Source: Agromyces sp. LHK192 (GTDB lineage: Bacteria > Actinomycetota > Actinomycetes > Actinomycetales > Microbacteriaceae). From it: DNA of 64,000 bases. Shown here one piece after another: positions 24,929-34,915 of this stretch (positions are counted from its first letter, which is position 1; each line of letters starts with the position of its first letter). The position numbers and the translations under genes were made by a program. The stretch lies in assembly GCF_004006235.1 (NCBI RefSeq), contig NZ_CP034753.1, forward strand, positions 3,782,001 through 3,846,000, written 5' to 3'. The notes below the pieces were generated by a model. It made no database searches, was not told the origin of the DNA, and saw only the letters and a program-made list of their open reading frames with translations.

Positions 24929-27058
24929 ATGAGCCAGTCCACCGCAACAGCACCAGATGTCGCACCGGCGCCCGAGCCGAGGCGGAGGCCGAACCGCGTG
25001 CTCCGACTCGTCGCACGCGTGCCGTTCACCCTCGCACTGATGGCCGCGATGCTGGTCGTCGGCATCCTCACGGGCACGCTGACGTCGCCTGCCACCGAGG
25101 CCGACTGGTACGAGCACTTCGCATACGGCGTGCCGTCCTTCGCCGACGATCGCTGGTGGACGACCGTCACCGGTACGTTCCTGGTCACCGCCCCCTGGGG
25201 GTACGTGATCCTGTTGTTCCTCATCCCGGCCGGCGTCGGCTGGCTCGAGTTCCGGCGCGGCACGGGGCGCGCCGCCGCCTACTTCGCCGGAGGGCAGGTC
25301 ATCGCGGTGATCGGCGCGGCGATCCTCATCGCCGGTTTCGCCGAGATGGGGTCGACGTGGGCCGGCCACCTGGTCACCCAGGTCGACGTCGGACCGTCCG
25401 GCGGCATCTTCGCGTGCCTGGCCGCCGCGGCGGCGAGCCTGCCGTCACCGTGGCGCGGCCGGGCACTGCTCGTGCTGACGGCGTTCACGCTCGTCAGCGT
25501 GCTCTTCCTCGGCTCGATGGCCGACGTCGAACACGCGATGGCGGTCGGCATGGTGCTGCTGATCAACGCCGGATCCTTCCAGCGCCCCACGGTGCGCGAA
25601 CAGCGGTTCGTGGCATTCGTGATGATCGTGACGCTGGTGGTCGTGCAGTTCATCGCGTCCGTCGCGCCGACCACCGGTCCCTTCGGGCAGACCTACGTCG
25701 GCGGCACCGACCTGTTCGACGTGCTGTTCGACGGCGTCATCGCCGTGGTGGTCGCGACCGGCCTGCGCCGCGGATACCGCGTGGCGTGGATCGTCTCGAT
25801 CGTGCTGGCGTCCTTCAACGTGCTCGCCGGTGCGCTCGCCGTGTTCTTCATCGCCCACCCCGACGTGCTCGATTCGGGAGACTACGAGACGCGCGAGGGG
25901 CTCGCCTTCGCCGCCGCCACCGGATTCCTCTGGGCGATCCTGCTCGTCTGGATGGTCGCCTGCCGACGGGCGTTCCGCGCGCGCCTCCGGCGCCGGCTCT
26001 CGGGCGACCGCGGCGCCGACCGGCCGGGCGCCCGCCTCGACCAGACCCGAGCGGTCGTCGAGCGCACGGGCGGGGGCGTGCTGTCGTGGATGGCGACGTG
26101 GCGCGACAACCGGCACTACTTCGGCTCCGACGACGACTCGGTCGTCGCGTACCAGACGCACCAGGGCGTCGCCCTCGTGCTCGGGGACCCGATCGCGTCG
26201 CCCGAGGCATCCGGAGCCAGCCTCAGGGAGTTCATCGGCGCCGCCGAGGGAGCCGGATTCACGGTCAGCGTGTTCGGCGCGAGCGCCGCATCGGTTGCCG
26301 CGATGCCCGACGGGTGGCGGGCACTGCAGATCGCCGAGGACACGATCCTGGACCTGCCCGGCCTCGAGTTCACGGGCAAGAAGTGGGGCGCGGTACGCAC
26401 CGCGATGAACCGGGCCCAGCGCGAGGACATGCGGTTCCGGTTCGCGACGCTCGCCGATGAGCCCCGCTCGGTGCGCGCGCAGATCCACGCGATCTCCGAG
26501 CAGTGGGTGGGCGACAAGGGGCTCCCCGAGATGCGGTTCACACTCGGGTCGCTCGACGAGGCGCTCGACCCCGAGGTGCGCATGGCGATCGCCGAGACCG
26601 CAGACGGCACGATCGAGGGGTTCCTCAGCTGGCTGCCCGTCTTCGCGCCGGGCGGCGTGCAGCGCGGCTGGACGCTCGACCTCATGCGCCGGCGCGACGG
26701 CGGCACGTTCCCGCCGGTGATGGAGTTCCTGATCGGTTCGTCGGCGCTCGCGTTCCGCGACGAGGATGCGCAGTTCCTGTCGCTGTCGGGCGCGCCGCTG
26801 GCCCGCTCGGACGGCGGCGAGGGCGAGAACCAGATCGAGCAGATCCTCGACCGGCTCGGCGGCATGCTCGAGCCCGCGTACGGCTTCCGCTCGCTGCACC
26901 GCTTCAAGCAGAAGTTCAACCCGCGCGCCGAACCGATGTACCTGCTCTACGCCGACGAGTCCGACCTCGCCCGCATCGGCCTCGCGCTGGTGCGCGCGTA
27001 CCTGCCGGACGCGTCGGTGCCGCAGCTCGTGCGCGCAGGGCTCACGATCGGCAAGTAG
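24929..27058 (+). CDS. MprF-like membrane protein: rhomboid-like helices plus DUF2156 transferase domain
   Basis: A 709-residue protein. Residues 20-350 contain about seven membrane helices with a rhomboid-like layout (DDRWWTTVTGTFLVTAPWGYVILLFL; HLVTQVDVGPSGGIFACLAA), but no clear GxSx(G/A) serine/His dyad is evident beyond SGG. The C-terminal 330 residues form a DUF2156/GNAT-like domain with VAYQTHQGVALVLGDPI, the pattern of phosphatidylglycerol lysyltransferases. The likely role is aminoacylation of lipids or surface polymers. An ATG at 24917 exists; 24929 is preferred because GGGGGAG lies just before it. A TACGCT -10 box is at 24884. Confidence 0.8.
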   Translation: MSQSTATAPDVAPAPEPRRRPNRVLRLVARVPFTLALMAAMLVVGILTGTLTSPATEADWYEHFAYGVPSFADDRWWTTVTGTFLVTAPWGYVILLFLIPAGVGWLEFRRGTGRAAAYFAGGQVIAVIGAAILIAGFAEMGSTWAGHLVTQVDVGPSGGIFACLAAAAASLPSPWRGRALLVLTAFTLVSVLFLGSMADVEHAMAVGMVLLINAGSFQRPTVREQRFVAFVMIVTLVVVQFIASVAPTTGPFGQTYVGGTDLFDVLFDGVIAVVVATGLRRGYRVAWIVSIVLASFNVLAGALAVFFIAHPDVLDSGDYETREGLAFAAATGFLWAILLVWMVACRRAFRARLRRRLSGDRGADRPGARLDQTRAVVERTGGGVLSWMATWRDNRHYFGSDDDSVVAYQTHQGVALVLGDPIASPEASGASLREFIGAAEGAGFTVSVFGASAASVAAMPDGWRALQIAEDTILDLPGLEFTGKKWGAVRTAMNRAQREDMRFRFATLADEPRSVRAQIHAISEQWVGDKGLPEMRFTLGSLDEALDPEVRMAIAETADGTIEGFLSWLPVFAPGGVQRGWTLDLMRRRDGGTFPPVMEFLIGSSALAFRDEDAQFLSLSGAPLARSDGGEGENQIEQILDRLGGMLEPAYGFRSLHRFKQKFNPRAEPMYLLYADESDLARIGLALVRAYLPDASVPQLVRAGLTIGK

Positions 27059-27099
27059 TCGGCCGCCGTCTCCGTCCTTCCGTCGGCTCCGGCGGGCGG

Positions 27100-30000
27100 T
27101 CAGCGGCGAGCGGATGCCCCGCGCCGGCGCGCCCCGATCCGGAGCGCTGCGGCGCCGGCGAGGAGCAGCGCGAACGCGACCGTGAGCGTGAGCCCGGACT
27201 CGACCCCGGTCGACGCGATGCCGCCTGAGCCGGAGCCCGCGGTGCCGGAGCCGGAACCCGAACCGCCTGAACCGGAACCACCGGGCCCTCCGCCGGGCGG
27301 GGTCGGCTCACCCGTCGGCGGCGTTTCCCCGACGCCCTCGTTGACGGTGATCGTGAAGTCGTCCGTCACCAGCGCGAAGAGCACGATCTCCCCCTCGGGA
27401 GCCGAGTCCTGCGCGGTGCACGTCACGGTCGTCACACCGATCGGGAAGACGTCGCCCGACTCGAAGTCGCACGACACGTCGATCGGCGCAACGCCGCCGG
27501 AGACGGTCGGGGCGGGGAAGTCGACGGCCACGCCGGGTTCGCCGGGCGGGGCATCCACGACGATGTCGTCGGGCGCGGTGATCGTGAGCGGATCCGTGCC
27601 GACGAGGACCTCGAACGTGACCTCGTTGTCCACCGACGTCGACGCCTCCGACAGGTTCCCCGCCGCATCCTCCGCCGCACCCGCAGCAACCTCCGCGACC
27701 ACCAACCCGTCGACACTCATGCCCGACACCTCGACCGTGTACGACGCACCCGACCCCGACACCACCGCCGACGTCGGACCCGCCGAACCCGACAACACCA
27801 CATCCGTGTTCACGAACCCCGTCACCGGCTCACTGAACACCACCTCGAACACCACCGGCGACACCCCCGTCGGATCCGCCTGACCCGACCCCTGCTCGAC
27901 CGTCACCGACGGCGCGACCGTGTCCTCGGTCTCGTCGTCGAGGATCGTGACGGTCGCCGACCCGTCGGTGATCGCCACGTCGAAGCCGGGCGGCGGCGAC
28001 CCGAGGATCCCCTCGATCATGACCGTGTAGGTCTCGCCGGGATCCAGGTCGATGTCCTGGAGCGCGTCGACCGGGATGTCGATCGCCGGCGCATCGGCCG
28101 GCACCGGGAACGTCACCGAGTTGATCGGCGTGAAGTCCGCCGCCGACGTCGGCGGCACCACCACCGTCGACACCGTCACGCTGAACGCCGGATGCGTCAC
28201 CGGCGACACCAGCAACGGCACCGTGTTCACCCCACCCTCGGCCACCGAGACATCCGACGGCAACGACAACTCGAGCAGCGTGTTGGGCACGTCGAGGATC
28301 GTGACGGTCGCCGACCCGTCGGTGATCGCGACGTCGAACCCGGGCGGCGGCGAACCCACCACGCCCTCGAGCACCACCGTGTACGTCTCGCCCGGATCCG
28401 CGACCCCGTCGAACAACGCATCGACCGGGATGTCGATCGAGGGCGCATCGGCCGGCACCGGGAACGTCACCGAGTTGATCGGTGTGAAGTCCGCCGCCGA
28501 CGTCGGCGGCACCACGACCGTCGACACCGTCACGCTGAACGCCGGATGCGTCGCCGGCGACACCAGCAACGGCACCGTGTTCATCCCACCCTCGGCGACC
28601 GCGACATCCGACGGCAATGACAGCTCGAGCAACGTGTTCGGCACCTCGTCGTCGAGGATCGTCACCGTGGCGGAGCCGTCGGTGATCGCCACGTCGAACC
28701 CGGGCGGGAACGGCGGATCGGCGGGGAAGCCGTCGATCGACACGACGTAGGTCTCGCCGGGGTCGACATCACCGTCCTGCAGCGCATCGACCGGGATGTC
28801 GATCGACGGCGCATCGGCCGGCACGGTGAACGTCACCGAGTTGATCGGCGTGAAGTCGCCGGGGCCGGTCGGGGGCACTGCCGTCGTCGAGATCGTCACG
28901 TCGAACGCCGGATGCGTCGCCGGCGACACCAGCAACGGCACCGTGTTCATCCCGCCCTCGGCCACCGAGACATCCGACGGCAACGCGACCTCGATCATCG
29001 TGCCGTCGCCGACCTCGACGACCACCTTCTCGGTCGTCGGGAAGTCGTTGGTGTCGAGGTCGAAGCCGAAGAACGGCACCTGGATGCCGTACGGCGGGTC
29101 GCCGAGGTACTGGAGCGGGAGGCCGTTGTTGCCGAGGTCGCTGACGAGGTAGCGAACGGTGCACGTCACGTCGGCCAGGCCGGTCGCCTGGAACTCGACG
29201 TTGTCGAGGGCGTAGTTCAGCGAGTCGATCGCGTTGAGCCCGCTCACGACGCCCGCGAACGCGCTGTGCGGATCGCTCGGGTTGCCGGTCGCGAACGGAA
29301 GGTTCTTCACTTCGTCGGGCAACGCCGCCATGGCCGCCTCGATAACGGCGGTCTTGTTGGCCTGGTACTCGGCGTACGCGTCGGGTTCGGTCACCGGGTC
29401 GGGTTCGAGCCCGACGTCGAGCGCATCGCCGAAGAGCTGCTCGAGGTCGTCGTAGACCGTGAACGGCGAGGCCGGCATCGAGAACATGCCGCAGTCGGCC
29501 CACGAGATGAGCAGCCACTCGTCGCCCGGGCCGTCGAGCGTGTCGTTCTCGTCGTTCTCGTCGTTGTCCTCATCGACGACGTTCCAGTCCTCCTCATCGG
29601 GTTGGCCGACATCGTCGCCCGCGTCGCCGAGGTATCCGGTGCCTCCCGAGGGGATCTGGAACACCTGGTCGGGTACGGTCACCTCGGGGAACTCGTTGAT
29701 CTTCTGCACCCGGATCTCGATGTCTGCACTCACGGTGTCCATTGCTGGGTCGCCGGGCGCCATGAGGAGGTCGATCGACTCGGGGTTCGATCCGTTGTAG
29801 GAGTAGGGGTCGTCGGCGGTGCCGTCGTCGTCCTCATCGGTGTCGGGCGTGTACACGAGCGTCGCGAGCGCGGCGTTCACCTGCGCGGTGGTGCCGATGA
29901 TGGCGACCGCGGGCGCGGGCAGTTCGCTGAGCTCGTGCTTGTCGCGCTCGAGCGCGCCGTCGGCGAACTTCAGCACGTCGAAGTCGCTGTCACCGTCGTC

Positions 30001-30388
30001 CTCGACGGTCGGCAACGGGTCGAAGGTGAGCGTGCACGGCGGTGCAGCCGCCCTGGTTCCAGTCGGGCGCGGCCATGGCGCAGCCAACCTCGCCGGACTC
30101 GATCTCGATGGTGCGCACGTCCTGGGAGATGAGGTCGGTGCCACCGTCGAAGGGAAGCTCGCCCTCGGGGATCACGGTCGGGAATCCGTCGGGGATCGGC
30201 ACGGGCAGCGACCCGGCCGGCGCCATGTAGAGGCGAGTGGGCGGGTCGACGAGCGACGGTGGGGCAGCCGACGCCGGTACCGCGAGCGATACCGCCGCGA
30301 TCGCCCCGACCACCGTGCCGAGCGCGAGCAGCCGGATGCCGCCCCGCCCGCCCTGCCGAATCACCCGATGCCGACCGACTCCGCGCAT
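27100..30388 (-). CDS. Calx-beta/HYR repeat surface protein with sortase-type tail, apparent frameshift near 30040
   Basis: The N-terminus is in one frame (ATG 30388 with GGAGG; signal peptide ending PASAA; reading to WNQGG) and continues in another (CTLTFDPLP onward, to 27100). The shift lies at 30032-30046, where GTGCA occurs twice ten bases apart; removing ten bases, or one, restores the frame. The rest holds a long N-terminal region with Asp-rich linkers, three near-identical Calx-beta repeats (about 115 residues each, GETYTV and SATVTILD), an Ig-like region, a HYR domain (TITAPDDIVVDAPPG), a Gly/Ser linker, GIASTGVESG, a membrane helix and RRRGASARR, the layout of a sortase substrate. 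Probably adhesion or calcium binding. Either broken or a sequence error. Confidence 0.75.
27935..29000. repeat. Three tandem ~356-bp coding repeats (Calx-beta units)
   Basis: The marker gtcgaggatcgtgac(ggtc/cgtg) recurs at about 27935, 28291 and 28650, with long near-identical blocks between (caccgtgttcatcccaccctcgg-type segments). DNA-level identity above that of the protein need implies recent duplication or gene conversion. Confidence 0.8.
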
Positions 30389-30560
30389 CACGCCTCCAAG
30401 CGCAACGGGGCGCGCCCACCCGGCGCGCCATGCAGTCGACACGCAACCAGCCGACGCTCGCGCCGTCAAGCCGAAAGTGAGGACGCATCATCGTTTCGTG
30501 CCCCCATTTCAGGGGTCAGGCGTTGCCGCCTTCGATGGCCGGGCGTGTCGCCGCGCCGCC

Positions 30561-30566
30561 TAGGCT
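30561..30566 (+). promoter_or_regulatory. -10 box of leaderless cofD promoter
   Basis: TAGGCT lies six bases before the cofD GTG, the spacing seen at pyrE and lysR. Confidence 0.5.
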
Positions 30567-30572
30567 GACACG

Positions 30573-31598
30573 GTGCGGATCACAGTTCTGGCCGGCGGCG
30601 TCGGGGGCGCGCGATTCGTGCGCGGATTGCGCGAGGAGGTGCGGCGGCGCAGCGAGGCCGGCGGCGCCGAGGCATCCGTCGACGTCGTCGTGAACACCGG
30701 CGACGACCTGTGGCTCGCGGGCGTGCGCCTCATGCCCGACTTCGACTCGCTGCTGTACGCGCTCGCGGGCGTCAACGACACCGAGCGCGGCTGGGGCCGG
30801 GCCGGCGAGAGCGAGCGGGTCGCCGCCGAACTGCGGGAGTGGGGCGTGGGCTGGCCGTGGTTCACGCTCGGCGACCTCGACCTCGGCACGCACCTCGCCC
30901 GCACGTCCTGGCTTCGGGAGGGGCTCACGCCGACCGAGGTCGGCGAGCGCCTGCAACGCCGGTGGCCGCTGGGCGTGACCCTCCGGCCTGCGACGGACAC
31001 CGAGGTCGACACGCAGGTCGAAGTCGTGGACGACAGCTCCGGCGCCGGCGGGGCATCCGCGGGCCGCCGCACCATGCACTTCCAGGAGTGGTGGACCCGC
31101 TACCGCGCCGCGATTCCCGCGGTCGCGTTCCACCAGCCCGGCATCGAGCAGGCCCGCCCGGCGCCCGGCGTGGCCGAGGCGATCCGCGGCGCCGACGTCG
31201 TGCTGCTCGCACCCTCGAACCCGGTGGTCTCGATCGGCACGATCCTCGCGATCCCCGGCATGCGCGAGGCGCTCCGCGAGACCGCAGCCTCCGTCGTCGG
31301 CGTCTCGCCGATCATCGGCGGCCGTGTCGTGCGCGGCATGGCCGACGCGTGCCTCAGCGCGATCGGCGTCGACACCGACGCCGACGCGGTCGCGCGGCAC
31401 TACGGGTCACGTGTGACCGGCGGCATCCTCGACGGGTGGCTCGTCGACGACGCGGATGCCGCGGCCGCCGAGGCGCTCGGCACCGATGCGATCGTCGCGG
31501 CCGCCGCCCCGCTGTGGATGCACGACCTCGACACGAGCGCCGCACTCGCGGGCGCGGCGCTCGACCTCGCGGCCGTGGTGGGAGCTCAGGGCAGGTAG
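30573..31598 (+). CDS. cofD: 2-phospho-L-lactate (or phosphoenolpyruvyl) transferase of F420 synthesis
   Basis: A 341-residue CofD/FbiA-family enzyme that transfers the phospholactyl or phosphoenolpyruvyl group to the deazaflavin Fo, giving (dehydro-)F420-0. Family marks are ITVLAGGVGGARFVRGL at the N-terminus, VNTGDDLWLAGVRLMPDFDSLLYALAG (about 40-66), GRAGESERVAAELRE, WFTLGDLDLGTHLART, LLAPSNPVVSIGTIL and GVSPIIGG. The start is GTG, probably leaderless. The 3' end overlaps the convergent LigA-like gene by 13 bases. It stands apart from the two cofC copies and cofE. Confidence 0.95.
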   Translation: MRITVLAGGVGGARFVRGLREEVRRRSEAGGAEASVDVVVNTGDDLWLAGVRLMPDFDSLLYALAGVNDTERGWGRAGESERVAAELREWGVGWPWFTLGDLDLGTHLARTSWLREGLTPTEVGERLQRRWPLGVTLRPATDTEVDTQVEVVDDSSGAGGASAGRRTMHFQEWWTRYRAAIPAVAFHQPGIEQARPAPGVAEAIRGADVVLLAPSNPVVSIGTILAIPGMREALRETAASVVGVSPIIGGRVVRGMADACLSAIGVDTDADAVARHYGSRVTGGILDGWLVDDADAAAAEALGTDAIVAAAAPLWMHDLDTSAALAGAALDLAAVVGAQGR

Positions 31599-31933
31599 TC
31601 GACGTGGCCGTGCGGCGCGACCGCCGCGCGGTACCGCTCGACCAGCGCCCGCCAGCCCGACTCCGGCGTGAACTCGTGCGAATACACCGCCTCCGTGAAG
31701 TGCCAGAGCAGGTACGGGTGCGCGCCGAGGGCGTAGAGCCGCTCGAAGTCGCGCCCGGCAAACGCCTCGCGCTCGGGCCCGGTCAACCCGCGGTCGTCGG
31801 TCGGCCCGTCGGGTCCGCCGGGCGCGGCACACCACGCCTCGACGTAGGCCCGCGGGTCGGCGACGTACCGGGACACCTCGGTGTCGCTCATCTCGACCGC
31901 GCGCATGAACTTGTCGACGAGGTACTTGCCCAT
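31586..31933 (-). CDS. LigA-like small subunit (protocatechuate 4,5-dioxygenase alpha domain)
   Basis: A 115-residue helical protein beginning MGKYLVDKFMRAVEMSDTEV, with LTGPEREAFAGRDFERLYALGAHPYLLWHF, the pattern of the alpha subunit of LigAB dioxygenases. The alpha subunit caps the active site of the beta subunit. It follows the LigB-like gene with a TGATG junction, as expected for a heteromeric enzyme. It is the last gene of an operon that starts at 35979. Confidence 0.85.
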   Translation of the reverse strand: MGKYLVDKFMRAVEMSDTEVSRYVADPRAYVEAWCAAPGGPDGPTDDRGLTGPEREAFAGRDFERLYALGAHPYLLWHFTEAVYSHEFTPESGWRALVERYRAAVAPHGHVDYLP

Positions 31934-32772
31934 CAGCGGTCCCTCCACATGAAGAACGGGCTCGACGCGAACCGCGACGTGGTGGCCTCGGCCAGGTCGG
32001 CGGGCCGGCCGCCCATCGCGGCGAGCGCAGTGATGACGTTGACGTACTGGTAGGTGACGTTGCCCGCGGCCATCAGCCGGTCGTAGCGGCATCCGTCGAT
32101 TGCGGCCTCGAGGTCGCCGTCGCGCATCCAGCCGACCGCCTCCTCGTCGAAGGCGGGGTCGGGGGACCCGGCGAACTGCCGTGGGCCGCCGACATCCGTC
32201 GCCATGTGACCCGAGGTGATCAGCGCCACGCGGGCGTCCGACCGCCAGGCGCCGACGGCCTCGCGGATGCGCGTGCCCAGAGCCGCGAACCGGCGGGGGC
32301 TCGGCAGCGGCGGCAGGGCGGCGTTCGTGTGGATCGGCACGACCGGCAGGTGCAGGTCCGGGGTGAGGTACTGCAGCGGGATCACGAATCCGTGGTCGAG
32401 CCGCCACTCGCGGCTCACTGCGAAGTCGATCGACTCGTCGAGCACCTCGCGCCCCGAGATGGCGTCGGCGAGCTCCGGATGCCCCTCCACCTCGACGTAC
32501 TCCATGCCGAACGTACGGACCTCGTTCTCGTACGTGCCGTGGTACCGCTCGGCCTTGCCGATCACGAACGCGGGCGAGTTGTCGAAGAAGAACTGCCGGA
32601 TGTGGTCCGTGCCGACCACGACGAGCACGTCGACGCCGAGCTCGGCGATCGTGTTCCGGATCAGCGCGAAGCGGTCTCGTACGGCGACGAGGTCGTCGGG
32701 CATCGGCTCGACCATCGCGCGCCAGAGCAGGGGGTTGTGCGGCGTCGCCGCCGCCATGACGAGTTCGGCCAT
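31933..32772 (-). CDS. LigB-like class III extradiol dioxygenase subunit
   Basis: A 279-residue protein of the LigB family, whose members cleave catecholic rings with Fe(II). Two metal-ligand His are in place: His12 (ATPHNPLL) and about His57 (GTDHIRQF). The general-base His of the family corresponds to His189 (TSGHMA). The third ligand, a Glu expected near residue 240, is not evident; the stretch there reads GNVTYQYVNVI. It may use another residue, or the enzyme may do different chemistry. An AGGAG site lies eleven bases before the ATG. Partner of the LigA-like subunit. Confidence 0.85.
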   Translation of the reverse strand: MAELVMAAATPHNPLLWRAMVEPMPDDLVAVRDRFALIRNTIAELGVDVLVVVGTDHIRQFFFDNSPAFVIGKAERYHGTYENEVRTFGMEYVEVEGHPELADAISGREVLDESIDFAVSREWRLDHGFVIPLQYLTPDLHLPVVPIHTNAALPPLPSPRRFAALGTRIREAVGAWRSDARVALITSGHMATDVGGPRQFAGSPDPAFDEEAVGWMRDGDLEAAIDGCRYDRLMAAGNVTYQYVNVITALAAMGGRPADLAEATTSRFASSPFFMWRDR

Positions 32773-32792
32773 GCGGTCGTGTGCTCCTTCGC

Positions 32793-33656
32793 TCAGAGTC
32801 CGAAGAGGGTGCGGGCGTTGTCGAGCAGGATCCTGCGTCGCGACGCCTCCTTGAACGGCAGTTCGGCGAACTCGTCCATCCAGCGGTCGGGGGTCATCAC
32901 CGGCCAGTCGGAACCGAAGAGCACCCGGTCGGTGATGAGCGAGTCGGCGTACCGCACGACCTCGGGCGGCAGGTACTTGGGGGCCCACCCGGAGAGGTCG
33001 AGGTACACGTTCGACTTGTGCCAGACCATCGCGAGGTTCTCGAGGTGCCACGGCCAGGCGGGGTGGGCGCTGATGATGCGCAGCTCCGGGAACTCGGCCG
33101 CGACGTCGTCGAGGTAGGGGATCGGCCGCGCGTTCTCGAGCCGGTAGCCCCCGCCGCCGGGGGTCCCGGCGCCCGCACCCGGGAAGCCCGAGTGGAAGAG
33201 CACCACGAGGCCGAGCTCGGCGCACGCCTCCCAGATCGGGAAGAACCGGCGGTCGTTCGGCAGGAATCGCTGGCGCGACGCATTGAGCTCGCCGACGCCC
33301 TTGATGCCGTACTCGGCGTGCATCCGACGGATCTCCGCGATCGCCGCCTCGCCCTTCCACGGGTCGATGCCCGCGAAGGCGATGAACACGTCGGGGTGGT
33401 CGGCCTGTGCGCGGCCGAGGAGGTCGTTGGGCGCGCCGGGGATGCCCGACGTGGTCTCCGAGTCGGAGTTCAGGAGGACCGCCATCATGCGCCGCTCCCG
33501 GTACTGGTCGGCCTGCTCGGCGAAGGACACGACGGGCCGTTCGCGACCGAAGTGCTTGGCCATCTCGAGGTGCCGCCGGCCCATCGCCGCGAGGAACTCC
33601 TCGGTCTGCGGGTGGGTGTGCACGTCGATGGCGACGAGGTCGTCGATGCGGTTCAT
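32793..33656 (-). CDS. Amidohydrolase family 2 (ACMSD/LigJ-like)
   Basis: A 287-residue TIM-barrel metal-dependent hydrolase, decarboxylase or hydratase. Ligands seen are HTH in AIDVHTHPQ (about 12-14), His in VLFHSGFPG, His in IISAHPAWPW and Asp in LFGSDWPVM. Relatives include ACMSD decarboxylases and 4-oxalomesaconate-type hydratases that act on open ring-cleavage products. In this operon it would act after the LigAB-like enzyme. The ATG overlaps the CoA-transferase stop (ATGA). The precise reaction is unknown. Confidence 0.87.
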   Translation of the reverse strand: MNRIDDLVAIDVHTHPQTEEFLAAMGRRHLEMAKHFGRERPVVSFAEQADQYRERRMMAVLLNSDSETTSGIPGAPNDLLGRAQADHPDVFIAFAGIDPWKGEAAIAEIRRMHAEYGIKGVGELNASRQRFLPNDRRFFPIWEACAELGLVVLFHSGFPGAGAGTPGGGGYRLENARPIPYLDDVAAEFPELRIISAHPAWPWHLENLAMVWHKSNVYLDLSGWAPKYLPPEVVRYADSLITDRVLFGSDWPVMTPDRWMDEFAELPFKEASRRRILLDNARTLFGL

Positions 33657-34915
33657 GCGCGGGCTCCGTTCTCGAGCGCGAGGAGTCGTTCGCCGTCGGC
33701 ACCGAGCGCGGGTGCCGCGGTCAGCGGCGGGCGGCCGCTGCGGTGGAACACGGTGCTCGGCACCGGGACGCGCAACGGCTCGCCGTCGGGCCCGGCGATG
33801 GTCTCGACGAGGCCCATCGACGCGACCTGGGGGTCGTCGAAGAGGTCGGCGACCGTGTTGAGCGGCCCGTGCGGGATGTCGTGGGCGGCGAGCCGGTCGA
33901 GCCAGTGCTGCCGCGGCCGCGCCGCCGTCGCGACCTTGAGTTCGGCGTCGAGCGCGTCGTAGTTGCGTACGCGCGCCTCGCGCGTGGCGAAACGGGGGTC
34001 GGCGGCGAGGTCGGGGCGCTCGAGCACGGTGAGCAGTCCGGTCCAGAACTTCTCGGGGACCGACAGGTGCACGACGAAGGCGCGGCCGTCGGATCCGACG
34101 CACGCGTACGCCTGCGCGCGGCGCGGACGCGAGTCGGGCCCGGCGACCTGCCCGGTCTCGAGGTAGGTCGATGCCGCCTCGGTGAGGAAGTCGATGAGCG
34201 AGCCCACCATCGAGACCTCGAGATGCTCGCCGACCTCGACGCCCCGGTCGTCTGCGCCGTCGCCGCCGCCCGCGCCGTTCGCCGCGCGCGCGGTGCGGGC
34301 GTGCAGCGCCGCGAGCACCGCCTGCGCCGCCGACATCCCCGAGAGCAGGTCGGAGAACGCGGGGCCGAGCGGGCGCAGCGTGCCGGCCGGCACCACCTGG
34401 CTGTACATCGCGCCGACCGCGGAGATCACGGTGTCGTAGGCGGGGCGCGCCGCGTACGGTCCGTCGTGCCCGAACCCGGTGATCGAGCAGGTGATCAGCC
34501 GCGGGTTCAGGTCGCGAAGCACGTCGGGTCCGAAGCCGAGCCGGTCGGCCACCCCCGGCCGGAAGTTCTCGATGAGCACGTCGGCGGTGCGAGCGAGGTC
34601 GTGCAGCGCCGCCAGTCCGGCCTCGCTCTTGAGGTCGAGCACGACCGAGCGCTTGCCGCGGTTGTAGGCGGCGAACTGCGGGCTCATCTGCCCGTGCCCC
34701 TCCCACCGCCGCATCGGGTCGCCGTCGGGGGACTCGACCTTGACGACGTCGGCGCCGAGGTCGGCGAGGAGCTTGGCCGCATAGGGGCCCGAGATGTACT
34801 GGCCGAGTTCGACCACGCGGACGCCGGCGAGCGGTCCGCGACCGGCGCCGGCGCCGGCGGGTCGGGTCCGGGATGCCCCGGTTCGGGATGCCCCGGTTCG
34901 GGATGCCTCGGTCAT
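33653..34915 (-). CDS. CaiB/BaiF (type III) CoA-transferase
   Basis: A 420-residue family III CoA-transferase, which moves CoA between carboxylic acids through an enzyme aspartyl-CoA intermediate. The N-terminal pattern GPLAGVRVVELGQYISGPYAAKLLADLGADVVKVE is diagnostic, followed by RGKRSVVLDLKSEAG and ENFRPGVADRLG. The catalytic Asp is probably that in the VSMVGSLIDFL region. The first 20 residues repeat SRTGA, encoded by a tandem gggatgccccggttc unit. It overlaps both neighbours by ATGA. It would activate the acid product of this pathway. Confidence 0.88.
   Translation of the reverse strand: MTEASRTGASRTGASRTRPAGAGAGRGPLAGVRVVELGQYISGPYAAKLLADLGADVVKVESPDGDPMRRWEGHGQMSPQFAAYNRGKRSVVLDLKSEAGLAALHDLARTADVLIENFRPGVADRLGFGPDVLRDLNPRLITCSITGFGHDGPYAARPAYDTVISAVGAMYSQVVPAGTLRPLGPAFSDLLSGMSAAQAVLAALHARTARAANGAGGGDGADDRGVEVGEHLEVSMVGSLIDFLTEAASTYLETGQVAGPDSRPRRAQAYACVGSDGRAFVVHLSVPEKFWTGLLTVLERPDLAADPRFATREARVRNYDALDAELKVATAARPRQHWLDRLAAHDIPHGPLNTVADLFDDPQVASMGLVETIAGPDGEPLRVPVPSTVFHRSGRPPLTAAPALGADGERLLALENGARA

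Noticed and set aside
27935..29000. Regular repeats considered as a CRISPR array
   Set aside because: Units are about 356 bp, in frame, and encode Calx-beta domains. There are no short repeats with unique spacers and no cas genes.
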